Below are positions 46,361 through 55,692 of a DNA stretch of 64,000 bases, piece by piece. Numbering within the stretch: the first letter of the stretch is position 1; the number at the start of each line of letters is the position of its first letter. The notes under the pieces were generated by a model that made no database searches, was not told where the DNA came from, and was given only the letters and a program-made list of their open reading frames with translations. The translations under genes were made by a program, and so were the position numbers. Source of the stretch: Pseudomonas fulva 12-X (GTDB lineage Bacteria > Pseudomonadota > Gammaproteobacteria > Pseudomonadales > Pseudomonadaceae); assembly GCF_000213805.1 (NCBI RefSeq), contig NC_015556.1:3487001-3551000 (forward strand), written 5' to 3'.

Positions 46361-46414
46361 CTGTGGGAGCGCGCCATGCGCGCGAAAGATCGCGGGCATG
46401 GCCCGCTCCCACAG
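46361..46414. repeat. REP element between convergent genes
   Basis: CTGTGGGAGCGCGCCATGCG paired with CGGGCATGGCCCGCTCCCACAG; a standard extragenic REP-type palindrome, located 4 bp past the receptor stop. It shares TGTGGGAGCG with the element inside the carboxylase gene. Confidence 0.9.
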
Positions 46415-46418
46415 GTGA

Positions 46419-48542
46419 TCAGAAGGTGTAGGTGAAGCCGGTCTGCACGGTGCGTGGCTCGCCCGGGTAGGCGTAGTTGTTCCACGAGCTTTCTTCATAG
46501 CCCTTGTTGAACACGTTGCGCACATCCAGATTCAGGCGCAGCTGCTCGTTGACCTTGTAGAAGCTCAGCAGGTCGGTGACGGTGTAGTCGTCCATGGTGA
46601 AGGTCGGCACGGCCGTCCGACCGGCACGCTGGTCCACGTATTTGACGTTGACGCCCAGGCCCAGACCACGCCAGACGCCGTCTTGGAACTCGTAGACGTT
46701 GAGCAGGTTGAACGCATTGCGCGGGATATTGGCCAGGCGAGTGCCTTTGGGCAGCGAGTTGTCCTTTGTGACCTCGGCATCCACGTAGGCATAGCCGCCG
46801 ATCATCCGCCACTGGGGCGTCAGCTGGCCTGCCACATTGACCTCGAAACCGCGGCTGCGTACTTCACCAGCGGCAATGTTGAAGCCGGGATTGGCAGCAT
46901 CGGGGGTCTGCACGTTTTCCTTGATGGTATGGAAAACCGCCGCGTCGATATTCAGCAAGCCGTCCAGTGCTGCCCACTTCATCCCCACCTCGTAGGCCTT
47001 GCCTTCTTCCGGATCGAAGCCACCACCACCGGCTGCCGCACCAGAGTTGGGCTTGAAGGATTTGGAGGCGTTGGCATAGAGGGCGACGCTCTCGGTCAGG
47101 TCATAGATGGCGCCGACACGCGGGGTCACGGCGTTGTCGGCCTTGCTCCAGTCGGCATTGGCCGGACGCAAGTCATCGTATTTATGCTCGAAGCGCTCCA
47201 GGCGCACGCCACCCAGCACCTTGAAACGCTCGGTCAGCGCGATCTGGTCCTGCACGAAGGCAGCCCAGGTCTTCAGGGTTTCATGGTCATGGGTTGGCGT
47301 GCGGGTCAGCGCGGGCCGTGGCTGATTGAGCACCGGATCGAAGATATTTACCGGATAGTCTGTGAGGCCACCCGGTGAACGGCTGATGATCGAGCGGTAG
47401 TCGTAATCTTCGTACTCCACGCCGGTGATCAGCGTATGAGCGAAGCCTGCCGTGTCGAAGTGGCCAGTCAGGTTCAGCTGGTAGTTATGGTCGGTCCACT
47501 CCAGCTTGCGATAGCTGAAGTTGCGACCCAGCGTCACGTTATCAGCAGCGATGCCATTAGCCTCGACCGCGTTGCCCTTGAGGGAGCCGTCCAGGTACTG
47601 ATAACCGCCGGCCAGGGACCAGTCGTCATTGAGCTGGTGCTCGAAACGCAACTGCACCATGTCGTTGTCGTTATGCAGCATGTTGTCGCTGCCCTTGCCC
47701 CAGTAATAGGTGGAATGGCTGGGTGTGCCGCGTTGATTGGGGAAGTGCGTAAGGCCGCGGTCGAGCGGGTGGTTGTTACGCATGAAATCACCTTCGAAGG
47801 TGATGCGCGTGGCGTCCGACACCTGCCAGCTGAGCACCGGGGCGATGCCGTAGCGCTCGCTCTCCACATCATCACGGAAGCTGTCGCCGCCCTCGCCCAC
47901 CACATTCAGGCGATAGGCCAGGCGGCCTTCTTCGTCCAGCGGGCCACTGGTGTCCAGGGTGCCACGGCGCAGGCCCTGGTCGGTGAACTGGCTGCCGATG
48001 GTGGTGCGCTGCTCGTCCAGCGGCTGCTTGGTGACCACGTTAAAAGTGCCGCCGGGGTCGCCACGGCCATACAGCGTCGCGGATGGACCGCGCAGCACTT
48101 CCACGCGCTCCAGCGTGTTGGCATCCGGCGAATTGGGGTAGCCGCGGTTGATCGGGAAACCGTTGCGGTAGAACTCGGAGGAGGTGAAACCGCGCACCGT
48201 GAAATTGGTGAGACCCTGGCCACCGAAGTTGTTGGCGCGGCCAACGCCGCCGGCCTGGTCCAGCGCCTGCTGCAGGCGGGTGGCGGAGATATCGTCGATC
48301 ACGTCGCGCGGCACCACGCTGACCGACTGGGGCGTTTCATGCAGGGCGGTATCGGTGCGCGTGGCGCTGGCCGAGCGCGTCGCCGCATAGCCTTGCACCG
48401 GGCCGGTCGCGCTTTCTGCGCTGCCGGTCACGACGGAGTCGGGCAGTTCCAGCGCGCCTTCTTCCGGCACGGTCAGCGAAGCGGCGTGAACGCCGACGGA
48501 ACACAGGGACAACAGGCAGATTGAAGCACGACTCCAGCGCAT
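46419..48542 (-). CDS. TonB-dependent siderophore receptor
   Basis: Outer-membrane receptor of about 707 residues for a ferric siderophore. Signal peptide MRWSRASICLLSLCSVGVHAA; plug domain with ETPQSVSVVPRDVIDD, FTVRGF and VEVLRGPSATLYGRGDPGGTFNVVTKQP; 22-strand barrel ending in a C-terminal aromatic (QTGFTYTF). There is no N-terminal FecA-like signalling domain. I start at the ATG at 48542; a GTG at 48599 adds 19 residues, and neither has a strong ribosome site. It converges with the FecB/C/E-like importer at 43217-46168, the likely inner-membrane partner. A Fur site is plausible but not clearly visible. Confidence 0.92.
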   Translation of the reverse strand: MRWSRASICLLSLCSVGVHAASLTVPEEGALELPDSVVTGSAESATGPVQGYAATRSASATRTDTALHETPQSVSVVPRDVIDDISATRLQQALDQAGGVGRANNFGGQGLTNFTVRGFTSSEFYRNGFPINRGYPNSPDANTLERVEVLRGPSATLYGRGDPGGTFNVVTKQPLDEQRTTIGSQFTDQGLRRGTLDTSGPLDEEGRLAYRLNVVGEGGDSFRDDVESERYGIAPVLSWQVSDATRITFEGDFMRNNHPLDRGLTHFPNQRGTPSHSTYYWGKGSDNMLHNDNDMVQLRFEHQLNDDWSLAGGYQYLDGSLKGNAVEANGIAADNVTLGRNFSYRKLEWTDHNYQLNLTGHFDTAGFAHTLITGVEYEDYDYRSIISRSPGGLTDYPVNIFDPVLNQPRPALTRTPTHDHETLKTWAAFVQDQIALTERFKVLGGVRLERFEHKYDDLRPANADWSKADNAVTPRVGAIYDLTESVALYANASKSFKPNSGAAAGGGGFDPEEGKAYEVGMKWAALDGLLNIDAAVFHTIKENVQTPDAANPGFNIAAGEVRSRGFEVNVAGQLTPQWRMIGGYAYVDAEVTKDNSLPKGTRLANIPRNAFNLLNVYEFQDGVWRGLGLGVNVKYVDQRAGRTAVPTFTMDDYTVTDLLSFYKVNEQLRLNLDVRNVFNKGYEESSWNNYAYPGEPRTVQTGFTYTF

Positions 48543-48695
48543 GAAAAGACGGTCCAGATGGGAGGGGTCGCGATCATAATCCAACTGCGATTCACTCACA
48601 ATTGCATTGAATAATCACCTTCATGCCCTTCCATCTGGACCGCTTCAGCCGCTCTGCCTACGGCGCGGCAAGTGGCGCCATAGTCGTGCCGAGAC

Positions 48696-49373
48696 TTACT
48701 TGAGCTTTGCCAGCAGCGCCTCGGCAGCAGCTTCCGAGCTGGCCGGGTTCTGGCCGGTGACCAGCTTGCCGTCCTCGATCACGAACGAGCTCCAGTCCTG
48801 ACCTTTTTCATACTGGCCGCCGAGCTTCTGGAACTCGTCTTCGATCAGAAACGGCACCACGTCGGTCAGCTGCACGCCGGCTTCTTCGCTGTTGCTGAAA
48901 CCGGTGACCCGACGGCCCTTGATCAACGGGCTGCCATCGGCAGCCTTGACGTGGCGCAGCGCGCCCGGCGCGTGACAGACGAAGCCGATGGGCTTGCCGG
49001 CGCGCTCGAAGGCTTCGATCAGGGCGATGGACTCGCGGGACTCGGCCAGGTCCCACAGCGGGCCGTGGCCGCCCGGGTAGAACACGGTGTCGAAGTCCTG
49101 CTGGTTGACCGAGGCGAGCTTCACGGTGCTGGCCAGCTGACGCTGCGCCTCGGCATCGGCCTTGAAGCGGCGGGTGGCGTCGGTTTGCGCGTCGGGCGCG
49201 TCACTCTTCGGGTCCAGCGGCGGCTGGCCACCGGCTGGCGAGGCCAGGGTGATCGTGGCGCCGGCATCCTTGAACACGTAATAAGGCGCGGCGAACTCCT
49301 CGAGCCAGAAGCCGGTTTTCGCGCCGGTATTGCCGAGCTGGTCGTGGGAAGTCAGCACCATCAGTACTTTCAT
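48696..49373 (-). CDS. DJ-1/PfpI-family protein (class I glutamine amidotransferase-like)
   Basis: Protein of 225 residues of the Hsp31-like branch of the DJ-1/PfpI superfamily: glyoxalase III, chaperone or stress hydrolase activities are known in the family. Nucleophile elbow FVCHAPGAL (Cys at about 133, next to His), an upstream Glu in GFWLEEFAAPYYVF, and YPGGHGPLWDL are seen. AAGGAG lies seven bases before the ATG at 49373; the adjacent ATG at 49376 would be too close. Located between the two siderophore-receptor regions, codirectional with the upstream receptor gene but probably independent. Confidence 0.88.
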   Translation of the reverse strand: MKVLMVLTSHDQLGNTGAKTGFWLEEFAAPYYVFKDAGATITLASPAGGQPPLDPKSDAPDAQTDATRRFKADAEAQRQLASTVKLASVNQQDFDTVFYPGGHGPLWDLAESRESIALIEAFERAGKPIGFVCHAPGALRHVKAADGSPLIKGRRVTGFSNSEEAGVQLTDVVPFLIEDEFQKLGGQYEKGQDWSSFVIEDGKLVTGQNPASSEAAAEALLAKLK

Positions 49374-49445
49374 CATGAACTCCTTGCTTGTGGCGATAGG
49401 GTTCTGAGTTAGTGGCCGAAAACGCCGCGGAGTGCCCGAAGCTTT

Positions 49446-50831
49446 TCACCCATTGCCGGCGGGCAGCCACAGCTCGACGGTCAGGCCGCCTCCCTCTCGG
49501 TTCTCCAGGTTGAGCGTGCCACCGTGGGCCAGGGCGATGCGGCTGGCGATACTCAGGCCGAGCCCGTAGCCGCCGGAGCGCGCATTGCGCGAGGTCTCCC
49601 CGCGCACGAAGGGCTCGGTGATGCGTTCCAGCAGCGCCGGCTCGATGCCCGGCCCGCGATCCACAATGCGGATGGCGACGCCCTGCTCTTTCCGGGTCAC
49701 CACCACCCCGATCGCCCGAGCATAACGCAAGGCATTCTCCAGCAGATTCTGCAGGCAACGCAGCAGCAACAGCGGGTTGCCAGGTATCGGCGGAGCGCGA
49801 CCGCTGACCGGTAGCGGCTCATCAGCCGTGGCCAGCTCGCCACACAGCGTTGTGACCAGCTGCATGACATCCACCGCTTCCGCCACGCCCGGCTCGGCAG
49901 CGCGTTGAAAGTCGAGCACCTGGGCGATCATGGCGTCCATCTGGTTGATGCTGTGCTTGAGGCGCTCACGCTGCTCGTCATCATTGAGGCGCTCGACACG
50001 CAGGCGCATGCGCGTCAGCGGCGTGCGCAGGTCGTGGGACACCGCCGCGAGAAAATGCGCCTGCTCGCGCAGCATGGCGATCAACCGTTGCTGCATGACG
50101 TTGAAGGCCTGAGCTGCCTCACGTACTTCCAACGGTCCGTTGAGCGGCAGCGGCGGTCGTTCGAGGTTGTCGCCCAGGCCGCGCGCCGCCTCGCCGAGGC
50201 GCTGCAGTGGGCGCAGGCATAGGCGCACCGCCAGCCAGCAGATGCCAAGCACCGCGAGGATGCGCAGCACGTAGACGCGCAGCAGGTAATCGGCAATCAG
50301 TGCCCAGGCCGACTCGCCACTCCAGCCCTGTTGCTCATGGCCGTCCACCTGCAGCCAGCGCCCATCGGGCTGGGCGACGGCAAAGCGGATATGGGCCTGA
50401 GCGGTATCCAGGCCGAACAGGCTGCGCCAGACCAGCGGATGGCCCTGGGTATCGGTCAGCCGAGCTTCGAGCAAGTGAACGGTTTGCTCGTGGCCCAGTT
50501 CGTGGGCCACTGCCTGGCGCAGCAGTGGTTCGATGCGCCTGAGACCGCGCTTGTCCTCAGCCTCGACATGGGGCTGTTGATCCACGCAGCTCAGCTGATA
50601 GCCGGCGGGCATCGGCTGCGTCTCCATGGCCCCACAGCCTTGGGCGACCAGCGCGGCGGTGCGACTGGCGGCTAGCCGCACCGGCGCCTCCAGCGCCTGG
50701 GCGAAGCGCACGTCGAACCAGATGCTGCTCGACAGCAGCTGAATGGCCAGTACGCCGCAGACCATGATCAGCAGCAGTTGTGCGAATAGCGTGCGTGGCC
50801 ATAAACGGCCAGGCAACTCAGCCCAGCGCAT
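49446..50831 (-). CDS. Two-component sensor histidine kinase
   Basis: Inner-membrane kinase of 461 residues. TM1 is at about 14-37, a periplasmic sensor of about 130 residues follows (with two Cys in GCGAMETQ and QLSCVD), then TM2 about 175-195, HAMP, HisKA with the phospho-acceptor His in AAVSHDLRTPLTRMRL, and HATPase with N-box NLLENALRYA, G1 DRGPGIEP and G2 GGYGLGLSIA. The ATG at 50831 overlaps the end of the response-regulator gene by 14 bp, so the pair is translationally coupled. Divergent from the receptor gene at 51693, which makes that receptor a likely target, as in PirRS/PfeRS systems (inference). Confidence 0.92.
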   Translation of the reverse strand: MRWAELPGRLWPRTLFAQLLLIMVCGVLAIQLLSSSIWFDVRFAQALEAPVRLAASRTAALVAQGCGAMETQPMPAGYQLSCVDQQPHVEAEDKRGLRRIEPLLRQAVAHELGHEQTVHLLEARLTDTQGHPLVWRSLFGLDTAQAHIRFAVAQPDGRWLQVDGHEQQGWSGESAWALIADYLLRVYVLRILAVLGICWLAVRLCLRPLQRLGEAARGLGDNLERPPLPLNGPLEVREAAQAFNVMQQRLIAMLREQAHFLAAVSHDLRTPLTRMRLRVERLNDDEQRERLKHSINQMDAMIAQVLDFQRAAEPGVAEAVDVMQLVTTLCGELATADEPLPVSGRAPPIPGNPLLLLRCLQNLLENALRYARAIGVVVTRKEQGVAIRIVDRGPGIEPALLERITEPFVRGETSRNARSGGYGLGLSIASRIALAHGGTLNLENREGGGLTVELWLPAGNG

Positions 50832-51588
50832 CGTTGGCGGTGACGCTGAACAGGTAACCCTCGTTGCGGATGGTGAGGATCTGCACCCGCTCGTCGCTGC
50901 CCTTAAAGCACTGGCGCAGCCGGCTGATACACATGTCCACCGAGCGATCATCGGGCAGATGGGACCGGGAGAACGCACAGCGGGTCAGGTGATCGCGGCT
51001 CAGCACGCGATTTTGCGCTGCCAGCAGCTCGCTCAACACGCGGCAATCGGAACGTGGCAATAACACCGCAGAACCGTCCGGCTGGCTTAACGTGCGTTTG
51101 ACCGGATCGAGTCGGTAACCGGCAAAGGACACCGGCGCCTCGAACGGGCTCACCGGTTCCAGGCGCGATGGCACCGCAGCCGAGCGGCGCAGCACCGCCT
51201 TGGCCCTCGCCAGCAGCTCGCGTGGCTCGAAGGGTTTGCCCAGGTAATCGTCGGCGCCGACTTCCAGACCCACCACGCGATCCAGCGCCGAGCCCCGGGC
51301 CGACAGCATGATCACCGCCGGGCCACCTTGCGCCTGCACGCGGCGGCACAGGCTGAGGCCATCCTCGCCCGGCAGCATCAGGTCGAGAATCAGCAACTGC
51401 ACGCTGTGCTGTTCGAGCAGCGGCCACATCTGTGGACCGTCGGCAGCCGCCAGCACCTGGTAACCGGAGTCGCTCAGATACTCGCAGAGCAGCTCGCGAA
51501 TCTCGTCGTCATCGTCCACCACCAGCACGGTTTCCTGCGTTGCCTGCGCCCCGTGCGAGAGCAGTGCGCGCCCCTGATTACATTCCAT
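50818..51588 (-). CDS. OmpR-family response regulator
   Basis: DNA-binding regulator of 256 residues. Receiver domain with acidic pair DDDD, phospho-acceptor Asp in LLILDLMLPGEDG, the Thr/Ser switch MLSARG and Lys in GKPFEPREL; C-terminal winged helix with LSQPDGSAVLLPRSDCRVLSELL and DDRSVDMCISRLRQCF. The ATG at 51588 is preferred over an upstream TTG at 51603. It is the first gene of the regulator-kinase pair; a 104-bp divergent region separates it from the receptor gene. Confidence 0.92.
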   Translation of the reverse strand: MECNQGRALLSHGAQATQETVLVVDDDDEIRELLCEYLSDSGYQVLAAADGPQMWPLLEQHSVQLLILDLMLPGEDGLSLCRRVQAQGGPAVIMLSARGSALDRVVGLEVGADDYLGKPFEPRELLARAKAVLRRSAAVPSRLEPVSPFEAPVSFAGYRLDPVKRTLSQPDGSAVLLPRSDCRVLSELLAAQNRVLSRDHLTRCAFSRSHLPDDRSVDMCISRLRQCFKGSDERVQILTIRNEGYLFSVTANDALG

Positions 51589-51650
51589 TACACGCCCGTA
51601 CAAATCGAGAAATTAGCCAGCCTGCGCTGTATTTAGAATCGTAACAAAAA

Positions 51651-51666
51651 TCTCATGCATATGAGA
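51651..51666. promoter_or_regulatory. Palindrome in the receptor/regulator divergent promoter
   Basis: TCTCAT-GCAT-ATGAGA is a perfect inverted repeat 27-42 bp before the receptor start and about 63 bp before the regulator. TGAGAAT on the right resembles a Fur half-site (TGATAAT), so it may be a Fur box or the response regulator's own site. Call is by eye. Confidence 0.35.
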
Positions 51667-51692
51667 ATGAATGCCAACCAATACGAGTCATC

Positions 51693-53993
51693 ATGAACGC
51701 CATTTCTCATCGCCCTACCCTCGCCCGTTTTCCGTCGCAACGCAGCCTGCTGGCGGCTGCCGTGAGTTTGAGCAGCCTGCTATGCAGCCCGCTCGGCTAC
51801 GCTGAAGAGCCTGCATCAGGCGGCGCCCTGGAGCTGGGCGCGATTAGCATCGAAGACAACGCCATCGACGACGTCACCGAACAGCTGGGCTACACGGTGC
51901 GCGGAACCACCAGCTCCACGGGCATGGCACTGACGCCGCGGCAGACACCGCAGAGCGTCACCACCATCACCAACCAGCAGATGACCGACCGAGGCATCAC
52001 CAACGTCGAGCAGGCCCTGGAAGTCACCCCAGGCGTGACCGCCAGCAAATACGAGGTGGGCGGCCGCACCGACTTCCGCGCCCGCGGTTACAAGGTCACC
52101 AACTGGAAGGTCGACGGCCTGCAGTATCAGGGCGACTCGGGTTTCAGCGGTGCCGGCAACTCGCTGAACATGGACATGTACGAGCGCATCGATATCGTGC
52201 GTGGCGCCAACGGACTGCTCGGCGGCACTGGCGACCCGTCCGCCACCGTCAACCTGATCCGCAAGGCCCCGCGCAAGGACTTCAGCGGCAGCGCCTACAT
52301 GACCTATGGCAGCTGGGACCGCACGCGTCTGGGCGCCGATCTCAACCTGCCGCTCAGTGAAGACGGCCGCCTGCGCTCGCGCTTCGTGATCACTCAGGAA
52401 GATGCCAACTCCTTCCGCGACCACCAGTCCGAGCGCTCTCGCGCTGCCCTGGCCAACTTCGAGTTCGACCTCACCGACGCCACCACCTTGGGCGCCGGCT
52501 ATCAATACGAATACGACAAGACGGTCGGTGGAGGCTGGGGCGCCAACATCCCGATCTGGTACGCCGATGGCAGCAAGACAAAGTGGTCGCGCAGCAGCAA
52601 CCTAGTGCCGAGCTGGAGCCACGGCGAAAACGAAACGCGCACCACCTTCGCCTCCCTCAGCCACCGCTTCAACGAGGACTGGACGCTGGACGTGAAGGCC
52701 GCGCAAAGCGTCACCGAGGCGCTCAACCATTACGGTCTGGGCAAGGTCAACCAGTTCAGCCGCGGCCTTTATACCGGCTATCCGGAGCGCGACGGCAGCG
52801 GCATGATCCTCAACGGCCTGCACAGCTCCAGCGACACCACCCAGCAATCCGTGCAGTTCGACCTGAGCGGTGCCTTCGAGCTGTTCGGCCGCAGCCACCA
52901 GGCCATGTTCGGCTACAGCGACAGCCGTACCGTGGGCTGGACGCCGGAATACAGCTGCATCATGTCCAGCAGCACAGCTCAGAGCGCCCCGGCGCTGGGT
53001 TGCCAGTTCCGCAGCAACAATGGCCTGCCGATCACCAACTGGCACAACGGCGTGGATGACGACCTGTACATGACGGCCAGCAAGACCGGCCGCCACGGCA
53101 AGAGCGTCACCCGCCTGCAGGGCATGTACGCGGCCACGCGCCTGAGCATCACCGATCCGCTGTCGGTCATCCTCGGCGCTCGGGTCAGCGACTACCACAC
53201 CAAGAACGCCACCGCCGCGGGCGTCAAGACCAGCCAGACCGAGTCGGGCATCGTCACGCCCTACGCGGGTGTGGTCTACGACCTCAACGATACCTACTCG
53301 CTGTACGCCAGCTATACCGATCTGTTCACCCCGCAGACAGAGGAAACCACTGGCGGCAGCCGGGTGGAACCCATCATCGGTCAGAGCTACGAAACCGGCA
53401 TCAAGGGCGAGTGGTTCGACGGCAGCCTGAACGCCCAAGTCGCCTACTTCCGTACCAAGCAGGAGAACAAGGCGGTCAGCGACCCTGGCAGCCTGACGCC
53501 ATCCGGCGCCCAGGCTTACGTGTCGGGCAGCGGCACCGAAACCGACGGCATCGATATCGAGGTGGCCGGTGCATTGACCGAGAACTGGAACGTCTACGGC
53601 GGCTACACCTACCTGCACTTCCGCCGCCTGGACAGTGATGGTCGCAGCGACCCATCGCACCTGTTCAAAGCCTCGACCACCTACCGCCTGGGCGGCATGC
53701 TTGATCGCGTAACCCTGGGCACTGGCGTCAGCGCGCAAAGCAACATCCGTGCACTGTCCAGCCCGGCAGGCATTCCGACCAATGGCCAGAGCCGCAGCGC
53801 CACCGAGGTCAACTGGTCCGGCTACGCGATCTGGAACGCCATGGCCAAGTACAACATCAACGACGACACCGACGTGACGCTGAACGTCAACAACCTGTTC
53901 GACAAGACCTACTACACCCGCTACGGCTTCTACGCCGGCGCCATCTACGGCGACCCACGCAGCATGTCGCTCACCCTGCGCACGCGGTTCTGA
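51693..53993 (+). CDS. TonB-dependent siderophore receptor, FhuE/FpvB-like
   Basis: Outer-membrane receptor of 766 residues. Signal peptide about 1-38 (LLAAAVSLSSLLCSPLGYAEE), a short N-terminal segment, then plug (TPRQTPQSVTTITNQQMTDRG, TDFRARGYKVTNWKVDGLQYQGD, YERIDIVRGANGLLGGTGDPSATVNLIRK) and barrel ending LTLRTRF with terminal Phe. The plug sequence fits the FhuE/FpvA/FpvB group, which take up hydroxamate siderophores or pyoverdine. No extended TonB-box signalling domain is obvious. Divergent from the response-regulator/kinase pair, suggesting ligand-induced expression. Exact siderophore unknown. Confidence 0.92.
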   Translation: MNAISHRPTLARFPSQRSLLAAAVSLSSLLCSPLGYAEEPASGGALELGAISIEDNAIDDVTEQLGYTVRGTTSSTGMALTPRQTPQSVTTITNQQMTDRGITNVEQALEVTPGVTASKYEVGGRTDFRARGYKVTNWKVDGLQYQGDSGFSGAGNSLNMDMYERIDIVRGANGLLGGTGDPSATVNLIRKAPRKDFSGSAYMTYGSWDRTRLGADLNLPLSEDGRLRSRFVITQEDANSFRDHQSERSRAALANFEFDLTDATTLGAGYQYEYDKTVGGGWGANIPIWYADGSKTKWSRSSNLVPSWSHGENETRTTFASLSHRFNEDWTLDVKAAQSVTEALNHYGLGKVNQFSRGLYTGYPERDGSGMILNGLHSSSDTTQQSVQFDLSGAFELFGRSHQAMFGYSDSRTVGWTPEYSCIMSSSTAQSAPALGCQFRSNNGLPITNWHNGVDDDLYMTASKTGRHGKSVTRLQGMYAATRLSITDPLSVILGARVSDYHTKNATAAGVKTSQTESGIVTPYAGVVYDLNDTYSLYASYTDLFTPQTEETTGGSRVEPIIGQSYETGIKGEWFDGSLNAQVAYFRTKQENKAVSDPGSLTPSGAQAYVSGSGTETDGIDIEVAGALTENWNVYGGYTYLHFRRLDSDGRSDPSHLFKASTTYRLGGMLDRVTLGTGVSAQSNIRALSSPAGIPTNGQSRSATEVNWSGYAIWNAMAKYNINDDTDVTLNVNNLFDKTYYTRYGFYAGAIYGDPRSMSLTLRTRF

Positions 53994-54051
53994 ACCAGCA
54001 ACAAGGCGGCGCATCTCCAGCGAGCCGCCTTCTTCTGCCAGCTGAAACGAA

Positions 54052-54092
54052 ACAGGGGTAGCTCCCTTCGAGAGCTACCCCTGTTATTTTTT
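54052..54092 (+). terminator. Rho-independent terminator after the receptor gene
   Basis: Stem ACAGGGGTAGCTC/GAGCTACCCCTGT with loop CCTTCGA, followed by TATTTTTT. It lies between the convergent receptor and der genes. Confidence 0.92.
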
Positions 54093-54103
54093 GCGGGCTT
54101 GAA

Positions 54104-55576
54104 TCAGCGCTTGTCCTTGCGCTTCTTCTCGGCCTTCTTGTGGTGGCTCATCAGGCGGCGCTTCTTGTTCACCTGGCGATCGGTGAGGGTGTTCTTGTTA
54201 CCCTCGTAAGGGTTCTCGCCCCCTTTGTACTCGATGCGGATCGGCGTACCGACCAACTTGAGCACGCGACGGTAGGTGTTTTCCAGGTAACGCGAGTAGG
54301 CACGCGGAACGGCGTCGACCTGGTTACCGTGGATCACGATCAGCGGCGGGTTGGCGCCGCCCAGGTGGGCATAACGCAGCTTGATGCGGCGACCGTTGAC
54401 CAGCGGCGGCTGGTGCTCCTGCACGGCGTCTTCGAGAATCTGCGTCAGGCGGCTGGTCGGCCAGCGGGTGATCGCCGACTTGAAGGAAGCCTGTACCGAT
54501 TTGTACAGATGGCCAACACCGGTGCCGTGCAGCGCCGAGATGAAGTGGATATCGGCGAAGTCGACGAAGAACAGCCGGCGCTGCAGCTCGGTCTTCACGT
54601 ACTCGCGTTCGCTGGGCTCCATGCCGTCCCACTTGTTCAGGGCGATGACCAGGGCGCGGCCACTTTCGAGCACGAAGCCGAGCAGGTTGAGGTCGTGGTC
54701 GACCACCCCTTCGCGGGCATCCATGACGAACACCACCACATTGGAGTCCTGGATGGCCTGCAGCGTCTTGACCACCGAGAACTTTTCCACCGCCTCGAAG
54801 ATCTTGCCGCGGCGACGCACGCCGGCGGTGTCGATCAGCGTGTACTTCTCGTCATCACGCTCGAAGGGGATGTAGATGCTGTCGCGGGTGGTGCCGGCCT
54901 GATCGTAGACGATGACCCGGTCTTCACCGAGCATGCGGTTGACCAGGGTCGACTTGCCGACGTTGGGACGGCCGATGATGGCCAGCTTGATGCCGTCCTT
55001 CTCGCTCGGGCCGGGAATGCGCTTGGCTTCCTCGCCCTCGGCGACCTCTTCGGTCTCCTCGCCCTCTTCCGGCTCACCGGCATCCTTGGGGAAGCTACCC
55101 AGGGCCGCTTCGAGCATCTGGGTAATGCCGCGGCCATGTGCACCGGCGATAGGCAGGGCTTCGCCCATGCCCAGCGGCGAGAACTCGGCGCGGGCCAGGT
55201 CGGGGTCGAGGTTGTCGACCTTGTTGACCACCAGGAAACTGCGCTTGTTGCGCTTGCGCAGGTGCTCGCCAATCATCTGGTCGGAGGCGGACAGCCCGGC
55301 GCGGGCGTCGACCAGGAACAGCACGGCGTCGGCTTCTTCGATGGCCTGCAGGGACTGCTCGGCCATCTTGGCGTCGATGCCTTCCTCGTCACCGGAGATA
55401 CCGCCGGTGTCGATCACGATATAGGTGCGCCCCTGCCATTTGGCCTCGCCGTACTGGCGGTCGCGGGTCAGACCCGAAAGGTCCCCGACGATCGCGTCGC
55501 GGGTGCGGGTCAGGCGGTTGAACAAGGTGGATTTACCGACGTTCGGCCGGCCCACCAGGGCAATTACGGGAACCAT
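54104..55576 (-). CDS. der: Ribosome-assembly GTPase Der (EngA)
   Basis: Tandem GTPase of 490 residues needed for 50S subunit maturation. First G domain: [14 protein letters not shown] (G1), DTGGI (G3), NKVD (G4). Second G domain: [27 protein letters not shown]. The C-terminal KH-like domain follows, ending in a very basic tail ([20 protein letters not shown]). The acidic linker between the G domains ([17 protein letters not shown]) is longer than in E. coli. I start at the ATG at 55576 with GGAG upstream; the GTG at 55588 lies inside the ribosome site. Last gene of the hisS-yfgM-bamB-der series. Confidence 0.97.
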   Translation of the reverse strand: MVPVIALVGRPNVGKSTLFNRLTRTRDAIVGDLSGLTRDRQYGEAKWQGRTYIVIDTGGISGDEEGIDAKMAEQSLQAIEEADAVLFLVDARAGLSASDQMIGEHLRKRNKRSFLVVNKVDNLDPDLARAEFSPLGMGEALPIAGAHGRGITQMLEAALGSFPKDAGEPEEGEETEEVAEGEEAKRIPGPSEKDGIKLAIIGRPNVGKSTLVNRMLGEDRVIVYDQAGTTRDSIYIPFERDDEKYTLIDTAGVRRRGKIFEAVEKFSVVKTLQAIQDSNVVVFVMDAREGVVDHDLNLLGFVLESGRALVIALNKWDGMEPSEREYVKTELQRRLFFVDFADIHFISALHGTGVGHLYKSVQASFKSAITRWPTSRLTQILEDAVQEHQPPLVNGRRIKLRYAHLGGANPPLIVIHGNQVDAVPRAYSRYLENTYRRVLKLVGTPIRIEYKGGENPYEGNKNTLTDRQVNKKRRLMSHHKKAEKKRKDKR

Positions 55577-55599
55577 TCGGCTCTCCACTTCGTTATTTC

Positions 55600-55632
55600 A
55601 AAAAATACAAAAGCCGCTGCACAGGCAGCGGC
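55600..55632 (-). terminator. Rho-independent terminator after bamB
   Basis: On the minus strand, GCCGCTGC-ctgt-GCAGCGGC followed by TTTTGTATTTTTT. It sits between bamB and der, so der probably also has its own promoter or depends on read-through. Confidence 0.85.
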
Positions 55633-55692
55633 CGCAAATCTCGCACTATCTGCCCCGCTCGCCCGATGCTATCGGGCGAACAGAGCCGGGGC

